Below, one piece after another: positions 53,801 through 63,416 of a stretch of 64,000 nucleotides of DNA. Both the position numbers and the translations under genes were made by a program. The first letter of the stretch is position 1, and each line of letters opens with the position of its first letter. The notes beneath the pieces were generated by a model, which had not been told where the DNA came from, made no database searches, and saw only the letters and a program-made list of their open reading frames with translations. Source of the DNA: a candidate division KSB1 bacterium (GTDB lineage: Bacteria; Zhuqueibacterota; Zhuqueibacteria; Oleimicrobiales; Geothermoviventaceae); assembly GCA_034506315.1 (NCBI GenBank), contig JAPDPT010000001.1, positions 62,001 through 126,000 of the forward strand, given 5' to 3'.

Positions 53801-54841
53801 ATGCGCGTCCTCGTAACGGGACACAGGGGCTACATCGGAAGCGTTCTGGTCCCCATGCTTCAGAGCCGGGGGCACGAAGTGGTGGGTCTCGACAGCGACC
53901 TTTATCGTCGTTGCACCTTCGGCGACGGCCTGCCCGACTGTCCCAGCATTGAGAAAGACATCCGGGATGTGGAGCTTTCTGACCTGCGAGGCATGGATGC
54001 GGTCATCCATCTGGCGGCGCTGTCCAACGACCCCCTTGGCGATCTGGACCCAGAGCTCACGCTGGAGATTAACCACCGGGCCAGCGTACGCCTCGCCAAA
54101 CTGGCCAAACGAGCCGGGGTGGGCCGATTCCTCTTCTCGTCGTCCTGCAGCATCTACGGCGCTTCCGGCGAGGAAATGGTGGATGAAAACGGCGCGTTCC
54201 GTCCCGTCACCCCCTACGGCCTCTCCAAAGCCCTCGTGGAGAGGGACGTGTCCCGGCTGGCCGACGACTCCTTCTCCCCCGTCTTTCTTCGCAACGCCAC
54301 GGTCTACGGTCTTTCCCCCCGCATTCGCTTCGACCTCGTTCTGAACAATCTGGTAGCCTGGGCTTTCACGACGGGAAAAGTGTTCCTCAAGAGCGACGGC
54401 ACACCCTGGCGACCCATCGTACACGTGGAGGATGTGTGCCTGGCCTTCGCGTGCGCGCTGGAGGCGCCCCGCCAATTGGTGCACAACCAGGCCTTCAACG
54501 TGGGGCGGACCCAGGAGAACTATCGCATCCGCGAGCTGGCCGACATCGTGAAGGACGTCGTGGTGGGAGCCGAGATCGAGTTCTCAGGAGAGGCGGGGCC
54601 GGATAAGCGCTGCTATCGCGTGAACTGCGACAAGATTCTGCGGACCCTCCCCGCTTTCCGGCCCCGATGGACCGCCCGTGAGGGCGCTGAGCAACTCTAC
54701 GAGGCCTACAAGAAGAACGGGCTGGCTCTCGAGGATTTCGAAGGGCCGAGGTACAAACGAATTGACCATGTCAAGTGGCTCCTCTCGCTGGGGGCTCTGA
54801 CCCCGAAGTTGAGGTGGAGGAATGAACGCATCGTCTGCTGA
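53801..54841 (+). CDS. NAD-dependent epimerase/dehydratase (SDR) of the CDP-sugar cassette
   Basis: A 346-residue extended [64 protein letters not shown] (Tyr-xxx-Lys), and [22 protein letters not shown]. Directly between rfbF (4 nt) and a C-methyltransferase (20-nt overlap), it presumably works on a CDP-glucose-derived sugar, for example as reductase, epimerase or dehydratase. It does not have the typical RfbG opening, so it is not called CDP-glucose 4,6-dehydratase. GGGAG lies inside the end of rfbF. Confidence 0.88.
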   Translation: MRVLVTGHRGYIGSVLVPMLQSRGHEVVGLDSDLYRRCTFGDGLPDCPSIEKDIRDVELSDLRGMDAVIHLAALSNDPLGDLDPELTLEINHRASVRLAKLAKRAGVGRFLFSSSCSIYGASGEEMVDENGAFRPVTPYGLSKALVERDVSRLADDSFSPVFLRNATVYGLSPRIRFDLVLNNLVAWAFTTGKVFLKSDGTPWRPIVHVEDVCLAFACALEAPRQLVHNQAFNVGRTQENYRIRELADIVKDVVVGAEIEFSGEAGPDKRCYRVNCDKILRTLPAFRPRWTAREGAEQLYEAYKKNGLALEDFEGPRYKRIDHVKWLLSLGALTPKLRWRNERIVC

Positions 54842-56111
54842 GACAGCCGCGCGGAAAAACCTGGACTGCTGGTCTGCCCTCTACACGACAATCGACCGCT
54901 GCCGGGCCTGCGGCAGTCCGCATCTGGATCCAATCCTCTATCTGGGTGAGACCCCTCTGGCGGACCGTCTGCTGACGCCGCGGACCCTCCAGCTGCCTGA
55001 GCCACGCGTGCCTCTCACAGTCCTGTTTTGCCGCGACTGTTCGCTTCTGCAGATCCGAGAGACCGTCCATCCTGAAATCCTCTTCGGGGACGACTACCCC
55101 TATTACTCCTCCGTCTCGCCGACCCTGCTGGCGCATGCGAGGGCCAACGCTCTGGAACTCATCCAAACGCGGGCGCTGGGGCCATCCTCCTTCGTCCTCG
55201 AAATCGCCAGCAACGACGGATATCTGCTGCGCAACTTCGTGGCTGCGGGGATCCCCTGTCTGGGGGTCGATCCAGCCAAGGGGCCAGCCGAAGCCGCAAG
55301 GAAAGTCGGCGTCCCCACGCTGTGCACGTTCTTCAATCTGGAGCTGGCCCAGGACCTTGTGCGCGAGGGGCGCCAGGCAGACGTTGTGTTTGCCAACAAC
55401 GTGCTGGCCCACGTGGCGGACCTCGGAGGCCTTGTGGAAGGGATAGCCACCGTCCTCAAGGATCGGGGCGTCGCCGTGATCGAGGTTCCCTACGTCCTTG
55501 ACCTGGTCGAGCACAACGAGTTCGACACCATCTATCACCAGCACCTCTGCTATTTCTCGGTCACGGCGCTGAGCCAGCTATTCCGGCGCCATGGTCTCTC
55601 CTTGAATGACGTCCGCCGATTGTCCATTCACGGCGGGTCTCTGCGACTCTACGTCGAGAAGGTGGAACAAGTCCGACCCAGCGTCCTGGAGCTCCTGGCT
55701 CTTGAGGAGGAGCGTGGACTGACGCAGCGTTCCTACTACGCCGACTTCGCCTCGCGGGTGGAGAAGATTCGTACCCAGCTCGTCGGTCTTCTGGAAGCGC
55801 TCAAGACGGCAGGTGCCCGGATTGTTGGTTACGGCGCAGCCGCCAAGGCCAACACCCTAATGAGCTACTGCGGAATCGGCGCCAACTATCTCGACTACCT
55901 GGTGGACCTCAATCCGCACAAGCACGGCCGCTACATGAGCGGGAATCGCCTCCCCATTCTGCCGGTGGACACCATCCTTCAGGATCGTCCGGACTATCTG
56001 CTCATCTTAGCCTGGAACTTTGCGGACGAGATCATGCAACAGCAGGAGGCTTACCGTCAGATGGGAGGAAAGTTCATCATTCCCATTCCGGAGCCAAGGG
56101 TTGTCGAATAG
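54822..56111 (+). CDS. NDP-sugar C-methyltransferase-like protein (1 of 3)
   Basis: A 429-residue TylCIII/TcaB9-type protein. The N-terminal zinc-binding segment is [25 protein letters not shown] with a second CRDC pair; SAM-binding [15 protein letters not shown] follows (about 128-142). The catalytic region is [16 protein letters not shown], and the C-terminal domain has [16 protein letters not shown] and [16 protein letters not shown]. Known members methylate C3 of keto-sugars to make branched deoxysugars; all key segments look intact. GGTGGAGGA precedes the ATG. Confidence 0.92.
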   Translation: MNASSAETAARKNLDCWSALYTTIDRCRACGSPHLDPILYLGETPLADRLLTPRTLQLPEPRVPLTVLFCRDCSLLQIRETVHPEILFGDDYPYYSSVSPTLLAHARANALELIQTRALGPSSFVLEIASNDGYLLRNFVAAGIPCLGVDPAKGPAEAARKVGVPTLCTFFNLELAQDLVREGRQADVVFANNVLAHVADLGGLVEGIATVLKDRGVAVIEVPYVLDLVEHNEFDTIYHQHLCYFSVTALSQLFRRHGLSLNDVRRLSIHGGSLRLYVEKVEQVRPSVLELLALEEERGLTQRSYYADFASRVEKIRTQLVGLLEALKTAGARIVGYGAAAKANTLMSYCGIGANYLDYLVDLNPHKHGRYMSGNRLPILPVDTILQDRPDYLLILAWNFADEIMQQQEAYRQMGGKFIIPIPEPRVVE

Positions 56112-56174
56112 GCACAGGAACGGCCGCCGCGGGCTCCGTCGCTGCGCGGGGGCCACATCGAGAGGCGTGTGCAT

Positions 56175-57365
56175 ATGTCCAAGGCCCCAAAGAGCCAACC
56201 GGCCTGCCCCAGCTGCACAGGGAGCCGCACCTTCGATTTCTACCACATCGATCGGGTACCGGTCCATAGCTGCGTGTTACTGGATTCGGAAGAGGAATCC
56301 CTCGGCTACCCCAGGCACCGCATCGACCTGTACTTCTGCCGGGATTGCGGATTCATCTTCAACGCCGCGTTCCAGCCGGAGCTGGTGGACTATACCCAGC
56401 CGTACGAGGACCAGCAGGCTTTCTCCCCGACCTTTGCGGCTTTCGCTACGGCTCTCGCCCGCCGCCTGGTAGAAAAGCACAGTCTCTACGGGAAAACCCT
56501 CATCGAGATCGGGTGCGGGAAGGGAGATTTTCTCGCGGAGCTGTGCCGGCTGGGCGAGAACTGGGGCATCGGCATCGACCCAGCTGTGCGAGCAGACCGA
56601 ATCCCTGCCGATGTGGCCTGGCGGATTCAATGCATCCCGGAGTATTTCTCCCAAAACCACCTCTCACTGCGCGGAGATTTCGTTTGTTGCCGGCACACGC
56701 TGGAGCACGTGCCCCACACCCTGGAATTCGTGCGTCGCATCTTTTCCCTCTCGGACCACAACCCGCCAGCTCCCGTTTTTGTCGAGGTACCGGACACGCT
56801 GCGGGTGCTGAAGGAGCTGGCATTTTGGGACATTTACTACGAGCACTGCTCCTATTTTACCGCCGCCTCCTTGCGTCACCTCTTTGCAAAGGTGGGGTTT
56901 GAGGTGCTGGAGGTCAAGCTGGCTTACGGCGACCAGTACCTGCTCCTCGAAGCTGTTCCCGGTCGGCCGGGCAAATCGCTCCCACCAGAGGCGAACGAGG
57001 TGGGCATGCTCGAAGCCGCAGCGCGGAGGTTCTCGGTCGAGGTCGCGGAGAAAATCCAGGGGTGGAGGGAGATCATTCGAGGACTTGTGCGTGACGGGAA
57101 GAAGCTCGCCATCTGGGGGGCAGGATCGAAGGCCGTTGGCTTCCTCACCACGCTCGGCTTGGACGACGAGGTCCAGGCGCTTGTCGACATCAATCCGTTC
57201 CGTCAGGGCAGGTATCTGCCCGGCTTCGGAAAGAAGATCCTCGCGCCGGAGGAACTCCGCGAGTATCGACCGGACGTGGTTATCGCGATGAACCCGTTGT
57301 ACCGCACGGAGATCGCCGGCGAACTCGAGCGCCTGGGTCTAACCGCGGAAGTATTGGCGGTGTGA
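56175..57365 (+). CDS. NDP-sugar C-methyltransferase-like protein (2 of 3)
   Basis: A 396-residue protein of the same architecture: CPSCTGS and CRDCG cysteines in the N-terminal module, SAM-binding LIEIGCGKGDFLAELC, LEHVPHT, IYYEHCSYFT in place of the catalytic Tyr-His region, and C-terminal IWGAGSKAVGFLTTLG with ALVDINPFRQGRYLPG. It is more similar to the third copy than to the first (shared VPV...VLLDSEEE and IGCGxGD blocks). ATG 56175 is used since GAGAGGC lies 9 nt upstream; GTG 56169 is possible. Confidence 0.88.
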   Translation: MSKAPKSQPACPSCTGSRTFDFYHIDRVPVHSCVLLDSEEESLGYPRHRIDLYFCRDCGFIFNAAFQPELVDYTQPYEDQQAFSPTFAAFATALARRLVEKHSLYGKTLIEIGCGKGDFLAELCRLGENWGIGIDPAVRADRIPADVAWRIQCIPEYFSQNHLSLRGDFVCCRHTLEHVPHTLEFVRRIFSLSDHNPPAPVFVEVPDTLRVLKELAFWDIYYEHCSYFTAASLRHLFAKVGFEVLEVKLAYGDQYLLLEAVPGRPGKSLPPEANEVGMLEAAARRFSVEVAEKIQGWREIIRGLVRDGKKLAIWGAGSKAVGFLTTLGLDDEVQALVDINPFRQGRYLPGFGKKILAPEELREYRPDVVIAMNPLYRTEIAGELERLGLTAEVLAV

Positions 57366-58615
57366 CGGAAACCGCCGGACCTGGCACGAGGTCGCCAGCA
57401 AGCGACGGTGTGGTGAGCGCCTTAGCCCCCTCGAGGAGGGAAGAGCTCGTGCAATGTCCGATTTGTGAAAGCGGCGATCTCCAAACCGTGCTGGAGATGC
57501 GGAACGTTCCGGTCTACTGCAACGTGCTGTTAGACGACCCCGAGGAGGCCCTTTCGGTTCCCCGCGGCGATGTGAAGCTGAGCGTCTGCCCCGTTTGCGG
57601 ACACGGCGTCAATTGCGCATTCGAATCTGCGCGCGTTGGCTACGAGCGCCTGAACTACGAGAACTCTCTCCACTTCTCCCAAACGTTCCGACGCTTCGCA
57701 AGGCGCTTGGCAAGGAGTCTTGTCCAGCGCTACGGTCTGCGCGGTCGGACCATTCTGGAGATCGGCTGTGGAAGGGGCGATTACCTGCGCCTGTTGCGCG
57801 ACCTCGCACAGACCAAGGGCATCGGCTTCGATCCGGGCCTGGCGGCTACAGACATCCCAACGGAAGATCCCCAGATCCGGCTTCTTCCCGTGAGCTTCCA
57901 GCCAGAGCTGGTCCCGGAGGAGGTGGACTTCGTCATCGGCCGACACGTGCTCGAGCACCTCGAACACCCAGCGGAGCTTCTAAGGGACCTACGGGAAGGG
58001 CTGCCTGCAACAAAGCAGCTCTGGGGTTACTTCGAGGTTCCCAACTTCGACTGGATTGTGCAAAGGGTCGCGGTCCTCGACGTGATCTACGAGCACGTTC
58101 ACTACTTCAGCCACAATTCGCTGCAAGAGCTCTTTGTCAAGGTCGGCTACGGCGTGCGCCATTGCCGGAGCACGTACCACGACCAGTACCTGGGGGCAGA
58201 GGTGGAATTCTGGCCCCTGCGCTCGACGCGACGCCGCAGGCCCCAGCGCGCCCCCCAAATGCGGGGCCTGCAGGACTTCCGCGTGAGGTGCGAACGTTTC
58301 CTCCAGCGGTGGAGGGAATTCTTCTTCGAGCAGCTGCGCGCAGGCCGGAAGATCGTCCTGTGGGGTATCGGCTCCAAGGCGGTCAACCTGCTGAACCTTC
58401 TGGAGCTCGGCTCCCAGCCCGTGTGGCTGATCGACCAGAATCCCCGTAAGCAGGGCAGGTACGCGGCCGGCACGGCCTTGGTCATTCTGGCGCCCGAACA
58501 GGCAAGGTCGATCCGACCGGACATCGTGCTCGCATTGAATCCCGCGTATAGGCACGAGGTCCAAAACACGATGGCCAAGCTCGGAGTGCAGTGCGAAGTC
58601 TTGGCTGTGCAATGA
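57362..58615 (+). CDS. NDP-sugar C-methyltransferase-like protein (3 of 3)
   Basis: A 417-residue protein: N-terminal CPICES and CPVCG zinc ligands, SAM-binding ILEIGCGRGDYLRLL, VLEHLEHPAELL, VIYEHVHYFS, and C-terminal LWGIGSKAVNLLNLLE with LIDQNPRKQGRYAAG. The GTG start overlaps the previous stop (GTGA), so copies 2 and 3 are translationally coupled. It may methylate a different carbon or sugar, or have diverged to an oxygen- or nitrogen-methyl transfer; the sequence does not decide. Confidence 0.88.
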   Translation: MTETAGPGTRSPASDGVVSALAPSRREELVQCPICESGDLQTVLEMRNVPVYCNVLLDDPEEALSVPRGDVKLSVCPVCGHGVNCAFESARVGYERLNYENSLHFSQTFRRFARRLARSLVQRYGLRGRTILEIGCGRGDYLRLLRDLAQTKGIGFDPGLAATDIPTEDPQIRLLPVSFQPELVPEEVDFVIGRHVLEHLEHPAELLRDLREGLPATKQLWGYFEVPNFDWIVQRVAVLDVIYEHVHYFSHNSLQELFVKVGYGVRHCRSTYHDQYLGAEVEFWPLRSTRRRRPQRAPQMRGLQDFRVRCERFLQRWREFFFEQLRAGRKIVLWGIGSKAVNLLNLLELGSQPVWLIDQNPRKQGRYAAGTALVILAPEQARSIRPDIVLALNPAYRHEVQNTMAKLGVQCEVLAVQ

Positions 58616-58699
58616 ACCGACCCGTGTTGACAGAGCACCAAGTCCTGAAGGAAAAGGCTTCCGCCACGGGAAGACAGCACACAGGAAAGGAGCGCACCG

Positions 58700-60568
58700 G
58701 TGCCCGGAATCTACGGTGTGGTGACAGAGGACATCGAGGAAGTGGTCAAACCGTTGGAGCCCGCCATACGCCGTCTCTTGACGCACGGTGAAGGATACCG
58801 AGCGGCTCATTATGCCGAAGCGGGCGTACTTCTTGGCCATGTCGCGTTGGAAAAGGGCGACGAACATCTGGCCATAGCCCAGGAGGACGAGAAAACGATC
58901 GTCCTGGATGGGGTGATCTACGATGGGGAGAGCGTAGGTCTGTCGGGCCCGGCCGCAGGAGCTGCAGCGGCGCAGCAAGTGTCGCGGCTCGTCGGCGAAA
59001 TGGGCATGAGCATGGTGGCTCGCCTCAACGGTTCGTTCGTGGGGTGCCTTTGGAATCGGCGAGAAAGAGAGCTGGTGCTGTTCAACGACCGCTATGGACT
59101 GCGACCCCTATACTACTGCCATGTCCCGGGAAAAGGGCTGGCGTTCGCCCCAGACGTCAAGGCGCTGCGCCCCATCCCATGGGTACCCTTTCGTCCGAGC
59201 GAGGAGGGAGTGGTCGAGTTTCTTGAGTTTCGCCAGCTCCTGGACGACCGGACATTGTTTGATGGGATTCGCCTATTCCCTCCCGGATGCATTGCCCGTT
59301 GGAAAAATGGGCGGCTCCATTTGGAGCGCTACTGGGATTACCGCCCGCAGCCGGCGCAAATGAGCCTTCAGGAGGCCGTTCACCGGTTCCACTGCTTGAT
59401 GCAGCAGGCGGTCCGAAGACAACTGAAGACTTCTCGTCCGGTAGGCCTGCTGCTTAGTGGGGGCCTCGATTCCCGGTCCGTGCTCGCACCCGCAGTTCCC
59501 GTCGCTCCCCACCTCCGTACCTACACCTACGGTACACCGCGCGCAGCCGACGTCCGATTGGCGAAACGATTGGCCTCAGCGTGTGGCGTGTTCCACCGTT
59601 TGATTCTCCAGGAACCGACCTTTCTGGAGAAGGTGGGGGAGGAGGGGGTCTGGATTACCGAGGGGATGCTTCCCTGCGAACGCTTCCAGGCCTTCGATGC
59701 TTACCCGACAATCCTCGCCGACGGGACGGAGGTACTTCTCTCGGGAGTTTCCGGGGACTTACTCACGGGGTGTTACCTGAAACCACGCTTCCTGGAGGCG
59801 AGAGCAAAAACTAGCTTGGAAGATGCGATCCCCTTCCTGCGGCCCCAGCCTTTTGCCAAGCCCGAGCGAAAGGAGCTCCTTACCCCTCGGCTCTACGCTC
59901 GGTACGCCGAGCACGCGGAGGAAACGCTCCGTCAGGCCTTAGAGCGCTACCGCGACGGCTGGACACCTCAACAGGCGTTCGACCACTTCCGATGGTACCA
60001 ATTTCACCGGAGGATCGTCGTCTTTGCCGCCAAACTCGCCTCGGTGCACTTCGACGTCCGGAGTCCTTTCTACGACTACGACCTGGTCGATTTCCTGGCG
60101 ACCGTGCCTTTTGAGCTGAAGCTGGGGCAACGCTTCTACCGGGAGTGGTTTGCTACCTTTTACCCGGACCTCGCACGTATTCCATCTCCTCGTTACGGCC
60201 TTCCGATCCGCCAGCCGATCTGGCCCGTGCGGGCGATCCACAAGCTTAACCCGATGCGTAACCCGTACTTCTGGGATGGCCTGGCCCGAGGGCGGTATTG
60301 GCTCCGAAAAATAGGCCTGGGTAGCCTGGTGACCTTGCGGCCGGTGCCGAGTGGAGGTGCCGACTATCCCGAATGGTACCGGGGGCCTCTCCGGAACTAC
60401 GTGCTGAGGCTTCTGACCGCGCCAGACGCCCGCTACCCGGAATTCGTACAGCGCGATACGGTCCATCGCATGCTCAGGGAGCATTGGGAGGTCCGGCACG
60501 ACTATCACAGCTCGAAACTCGGGCTCGTGCTCACGCTCGAGCTCTGGTTGCGCAGGTTCTTCCAGTGA
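58700..60568 (+). CDS. Asparagine synthase-like protein lacking the glutaminase cysteine
   Basis: A 622-residue protein: N-terminal class II glutamine amidotransferase fold (about 1-200; RLNGSFVGCLWN, LFNDRYGLRPLYY) followed by the synthetase domain with PP-loop LLSGGLDSRSVLA (about 250). The protein begins M-P-G-I-Y where active enzymes begin M-C-G-I, so the catalytic Cys is Pro. The GTG start is well supported by AAAGGAG at the proper distance, so this is not a start error. The synthetase part could still use ATP, with free ammonia or another nucleophile. Such proteins recur in exopolysaccharide loci, perhaps amidating sugar carboxylates. Confidence 0.9.
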   Translation: MPGIYGVVTEDIEEVVKPLEPAIRRLLTHGEGYRAAHYAEAGVLLGHVALEKGDEHLAIAQEDEKTIVLDGVIYDGESVGLSGPAAGAAAAQQVSRLVGEMGMSMVARLNGSFVGCLWNRRERELVLFNDRYGLRPLYYCHVPGKGLAFAPDVKALRPIPWVPFRPSEEGVVEFLEFRQLLDDRTLFDGIRLFPPGCIARWKNGRLHLERYWDYRPQPAQMSLQEAVHRFHCLMQQAVRRQLKTSRPVGLLLSGGLDSRSVLAPAVPVAPHLRTYTYGTPRAADVRLAKRLASACGVFHRLILQEPTFLEKVGEEGVWITEGMLPCERFQAFDAYPTILADGTEVLLSGVSGDLLTGCYLKPRFLEARAKTSLEDAIPFLRPQPFAKPERKELLTPRLYARYAEHAEETLRQALERYRDGWTPQQAFDHFRWYQFHRRIVVFAAKLASVHFDVRSPFYDYDLVDFLATVPFELKLGQRFYREWFATFYPDLARIPSPRYGLPIRQPIWPVRAIHKLNPMRNPYFWDGLARGRYWLRKIGLGSLVTLRPVPSGGADYPEWYRGPLRNYVLRLLTAPDARYPEFVQRDTVHRMLREHWEVRHDYHSSKLGLVLTLELWLRRFFQ

Positions 60569-62055
60569 CTCGGCGCGGACTCACAGACCTGGCCAGACAC
60601 TCGACGGTCTATGCCCTCGGTAACTTTCTGCAGAGGGCCATAGGCTTTCTCCTCATCCCTGTGTACACCCGCCTTCTGACCCCTGCCGATTACGGCATCC
60701 TGGAGATTCTGAACGTCTCCCTGGAGGTCATCCTTATTTTCTGCCAGTTTGGGGTCGGGACCGGACTGATGCGGGCGCTGCTTTACCAAGCCAACTCCAG
60801 GGACGAGCAAAAGATCGCCTTCGCTACGGCCTTCTGGTTCGTAGCCTTCGCCTCCTCTCTTGTCCTCTCTACAGCGTGCCTGTTCAGCCGGCCGATCGCC
60901 AATCTCACTACCGGGAATCCAGACCTCTCCACCTGGTTTCGGCTGATCTTCGTGGCGGGGATCCTGCAAGTCAACGCCTCCGTTGTCCTTCGGGTTTACC
61001 GGGCTGAACTCCGCTCGGTGGCCTTCTGTGCCATACAACTTGCGGCTTTTACCATCGGCCTCGTGCTCAACATCTACTTCCTGGCGGTTCTGCACACGGG
61101 TGTGAGGGGTGTCCTTTTCAGCGAGATCATTAGCTCTGCCTTCTTGTTTTTCACGAGCGCGTTTTTCCTGCGGGACTTCTTCACATTCTCTTTCTCATGG
61201 CCATTCCTGCGCGGAATGCTCCGCTTCGGGGCCCCGTTCATCCCGGCGTTCCTGTCCATGTGGGTCCTCACGGGCGCGGACCGTTATTTCCTGCAACATT
61301 TCAGCAGCGCTACGGAAGTCGGCCTCTATTCCTTAGGCATGCGGTTCGCCCTTATTCTGCAGTTCCTTTTCCGGACGCCACTGGATCAGAATTGGGCGGC
61401 CGTGTACTATCCGCTTGCCAAACAGCCCGGGGGTGAACGAGAGATCGGCAAGCTCGTCGCCTATGTCTATGCCGCAGGTTGTTTCCTGGCGCTCGGCATC
61501 GGTCTGTTCGCCGGACCCGCGATCCGGGTTTTGGCTTCCCCGGCTTTTCACGCCAGTCAACGAGTGGTACCCATTCTGCTCGCGGCAGTGCTCCTGAATG
61601 CTTTGAATCTCTGCGTCTCCGTCGGCGTCAACGTGGCAGGCCGGTCAGAGTTTACCTCCATGATCGCGCTCCCCGCAGCGGCACTCAATCTGCTCCTCAA
61701 CTGGTGGTTGGTCCCCCCCTATGGAATGATGGGGGCAGCTGCAGCCACCGCATTCTCCTTTGCCGCCATGGTCGTGGCCCACTATTTGGTCAGTCAGAGG
61801 CTGTACCGAGTGGAATATGACTGGGGACGCATACTGAAGGCTACTCTTGCCCTGGCGGTCCCGGCCGCGATCCGCATCTCGGTGCCGACGCCGGTCTTGC
61901 CGGGCGAGATCGCGTTGGCCGTCGGACTCCTTGCTCTCTACCCGACGCTCCTCTTTGCCACTGGGTTCATTGGACCGTCGGAAGCGCGCTGGCTGAGGGA
62001 GCGAATTGAGCGCTCCGCACACAGACTGGGCGTCGCCCTGGGGGTAAGGACATGA
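60565..62055 (+). CDS. Wzx-type oligosaccharide flippase
   Basis: A 496-residue MATE/MVF-type membrane protein with about 14 helices. The opening is TDLARHSTVYALGNFLQRAIGFLLIPVYTRLLTPADYGILEI, the standard start of Wzx-like polysaccharide exporters, and a second motif LRFGAPFIPAFLSMWVLTGADRYFL begins the other half. It flips lipid-linked repeat units to the periplasmic face. The GTG start overlaps the preceding stop by 4 nt. Confidence 0.94.
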   Translation: MTRRGLTDLARHSTVYALGNFLQRAIGFLLIPVYTRLLTPADYGILEILNVSLEVILIFCQFGVGTGLMRALLYQANSRDEQKIAFATAFWFVAFASSLVLSTACLFSRPIANLTTGNPDLSTWFRLIFVAGILQVNASVVLRVYRAELRSVAFCAIQLAAFTIGLVLNIYFLAVLHTGVRGVLFSEIISSAFLFFTSAFFLRDFFTFSFSWPFLRGMLRFGAPFIPAFLSMWVLTGADRYFLQHFSSATEVGLYSLGMRFALILQFLFRTPLDQNWAAVYYPLAKQPGGEREIGKLVAYVYAAGCFLALGIGLFAGPAIRVLASPAFHASQRVVPILLAAVLLNALNLCVSVGVNVAGRSEFTSMIALPAAALNLLLNWWLVPPYGMMGAAAATAFSFAAMVVAHYLVSQRLYRVEYDWGRILKATLALAVPAAIRISVPTPVLPGEIALAVGLLALYPTLLFATGFIGPSEARWLRERIERSAHRLGVALGVRT

Positions 62056-63416
62056 CGCGCCGGCTGGTTGTCGTGAGCTACGACTTCGCGCCTCGGCTCA
62101 GCCCGGGAACATTGCGTTGGCTCAGGCTGGTCCGCTACCTCCCAGATCAGGGGTGGTTGCCCGCCGTGGTTACCAGCGCCGACTCCAATGGGCTGCAGGA
62201 CGTGGAGCTGTTGGAGCAGATCCCACCTGCGGTCTCGGTCACCCGAGTCCCCACCTTGGGGACTTATCCCCGCGTCGTGGGAGCGATCGATCGCCTGTCT
62301 GGGTTGCGTTCCCGTCTGATGCGCCGCGAGAAAACCTCTCCCGTTTCTCATCACGAATGCCGTTCTTCCCGTGGCAGAGCGGCTGGTCCAGGCGACTACC
62401 TGGTCTCCCATCTTTTCGTCCCGGATCACGCTGTGGACTGGCTGCCCCGAGCCCTCCCTGCGGCCCAGCAGATCCTCCGCCAACACCAGAGCCGCCTTCT
62501 CATCACCACGTCCCCACCCCATTCGGTCCATCTGCTGGGACTCGCCATCAAACGGGCGGCGCCCTGGCGTGTCCGCTGGATTGCCGATTTCCGCGACCCG
62601 TGGATGGACAACGCCACCCGGAAGTACGCTAAAGCGAGATCCCCTCTTCTTGATCGCCTCGAAGCTGGGATGGAACGGCGCGTGATCATGGGCGCCGACC
62701 TCATACTTGCCAATACGCCACGCAATCGCACTCGACTCTTATCCCGATATCCTGATCTTCCCGAGGGCAAGGTGGTGGTGCTCCCGAACGGATACGATCC
62801 CGCGGGCTTTCCGGGCTCGCAGCCTTTTCCAGCCCGAAACCACCGGATGACCATCACCTTCGTAGGCTACTTCTACCAGATTTTCGGGGAGGGCTTCCTC
62901 GACGCTGTTGAGCGAGCCCTGACGCTCCATCCCGAGCTCAATGGGGGGATTCAGCTGCGCTTGATCGGGCAGCAGGCGGATCCGATCCGAGCTCGCCTGC
63001 ACCGGCTGGCAAGTCGCGACCCCGAGATGGTCGCTCTGCTGGGGCCGCTTGCGCACCGCCAATCCCTGGCAGAGCTCCAGGCCGGAGATGTGCTTCTCTG
63101 CCTGAACTACCCCGGCGAGGAAGGCAAGGCCTGCGTTCCGTCCAAGCTGTACGAGTACCTGGCGGTGGGGAAGCCCATTCTTCTGCTTAGCCCTCCGGGC
63201 GACGCGTGGGATCTGGTGCGTTTGGCGAAGGCCGGAGAGTGCGTGCATCCCTCGGATGGAGAACTGCTCGTCGAGACCATTTGGCGACTCTACGGTCGGT
63301 GGCGCGACGGGAGCCTGGCGGTCTCAGCGGACCGCCGGGTGATCCGTCCCTTCCGCAGCGACGAACAGGCGAGAATCCTGGCCGGGCACTTGGAGAACCT
63401 GGACCGTCGAACATGA
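62052..63416 (+). CDS. Family 4 glycosyltransferase
   Basis: A 454-residue GT-B enzyme: N-terminal VVSYDFAPRLSPGTLRWLRL, PPHSVHLLGLAIKRA, RWIADFRDPWMDN, then the C-terminal donor-binding domain with VVLPNGYDP, ITFVGYFYQI, LGPLAHRQSLAELQAGDVLL and the E-x7-E-like CVPSKLYEYLAVGKPIL. ATGA overlap with wzx and with the next gene. It probably adds a nucleotide-activated sugar to the repeat unit. Confidence 0.92.
   Translation: MTRRLVVVSYDFAPRLSPGTLRWLRLVRYLPDQGWLPAVVTSADSNGLQDVELLEQIPPAVSVTRVPTLGTYPRVVGAIDRLSGLRSRLMRREKTSPVSHHECRSSRGRAAGPGDYLVSHLFVPDHAVDWLPRALPAAQQILRQHQSRLLITTSPPHSVHLLGLAIKRAAPWRVRWIADFRDPWMDNATRKYAKARSPLLDRLEAGMERRVIMGADLILANTPRNRTRLLSRYPDLPEGKVVVLPNGYDPAGFPGSQPFPARNHRMTITFVGYFYQIFGEGFLDAVERALTLHPELNGGIQLRLIGQQADPIRARLHRLASRDPEMVALLGPLAHRQSLAELQAGDVLLCLNYPGEEGKACVPSKLYEYLAVGKPILLLSPPGDAWDLVRLAKAGECVHPSDGELLVETIWRLYGRWRDGSLAVSADRRVIRPFRSDEQARILAGHLENLDRRT

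Noticed and set aside
53801-54841. RfbG (CDP-glucose 4,6-dehydratase)
   Set aside because: It is next to rfbF, but the sequence blocks do not follow RfbG; kept as a general SDR.
57380-57400. CTGGCACGAG, a perfect -24 half of a sigma-54 promoter
   Set aside because: The -12 half is absent (CGCC) and the site is inside the coding region.
58628-58655. TTGACA between the third methyltransferase and the asparagine-synthase-like gene
   Set aside because: No -10 box at 16-18 nt spacing.
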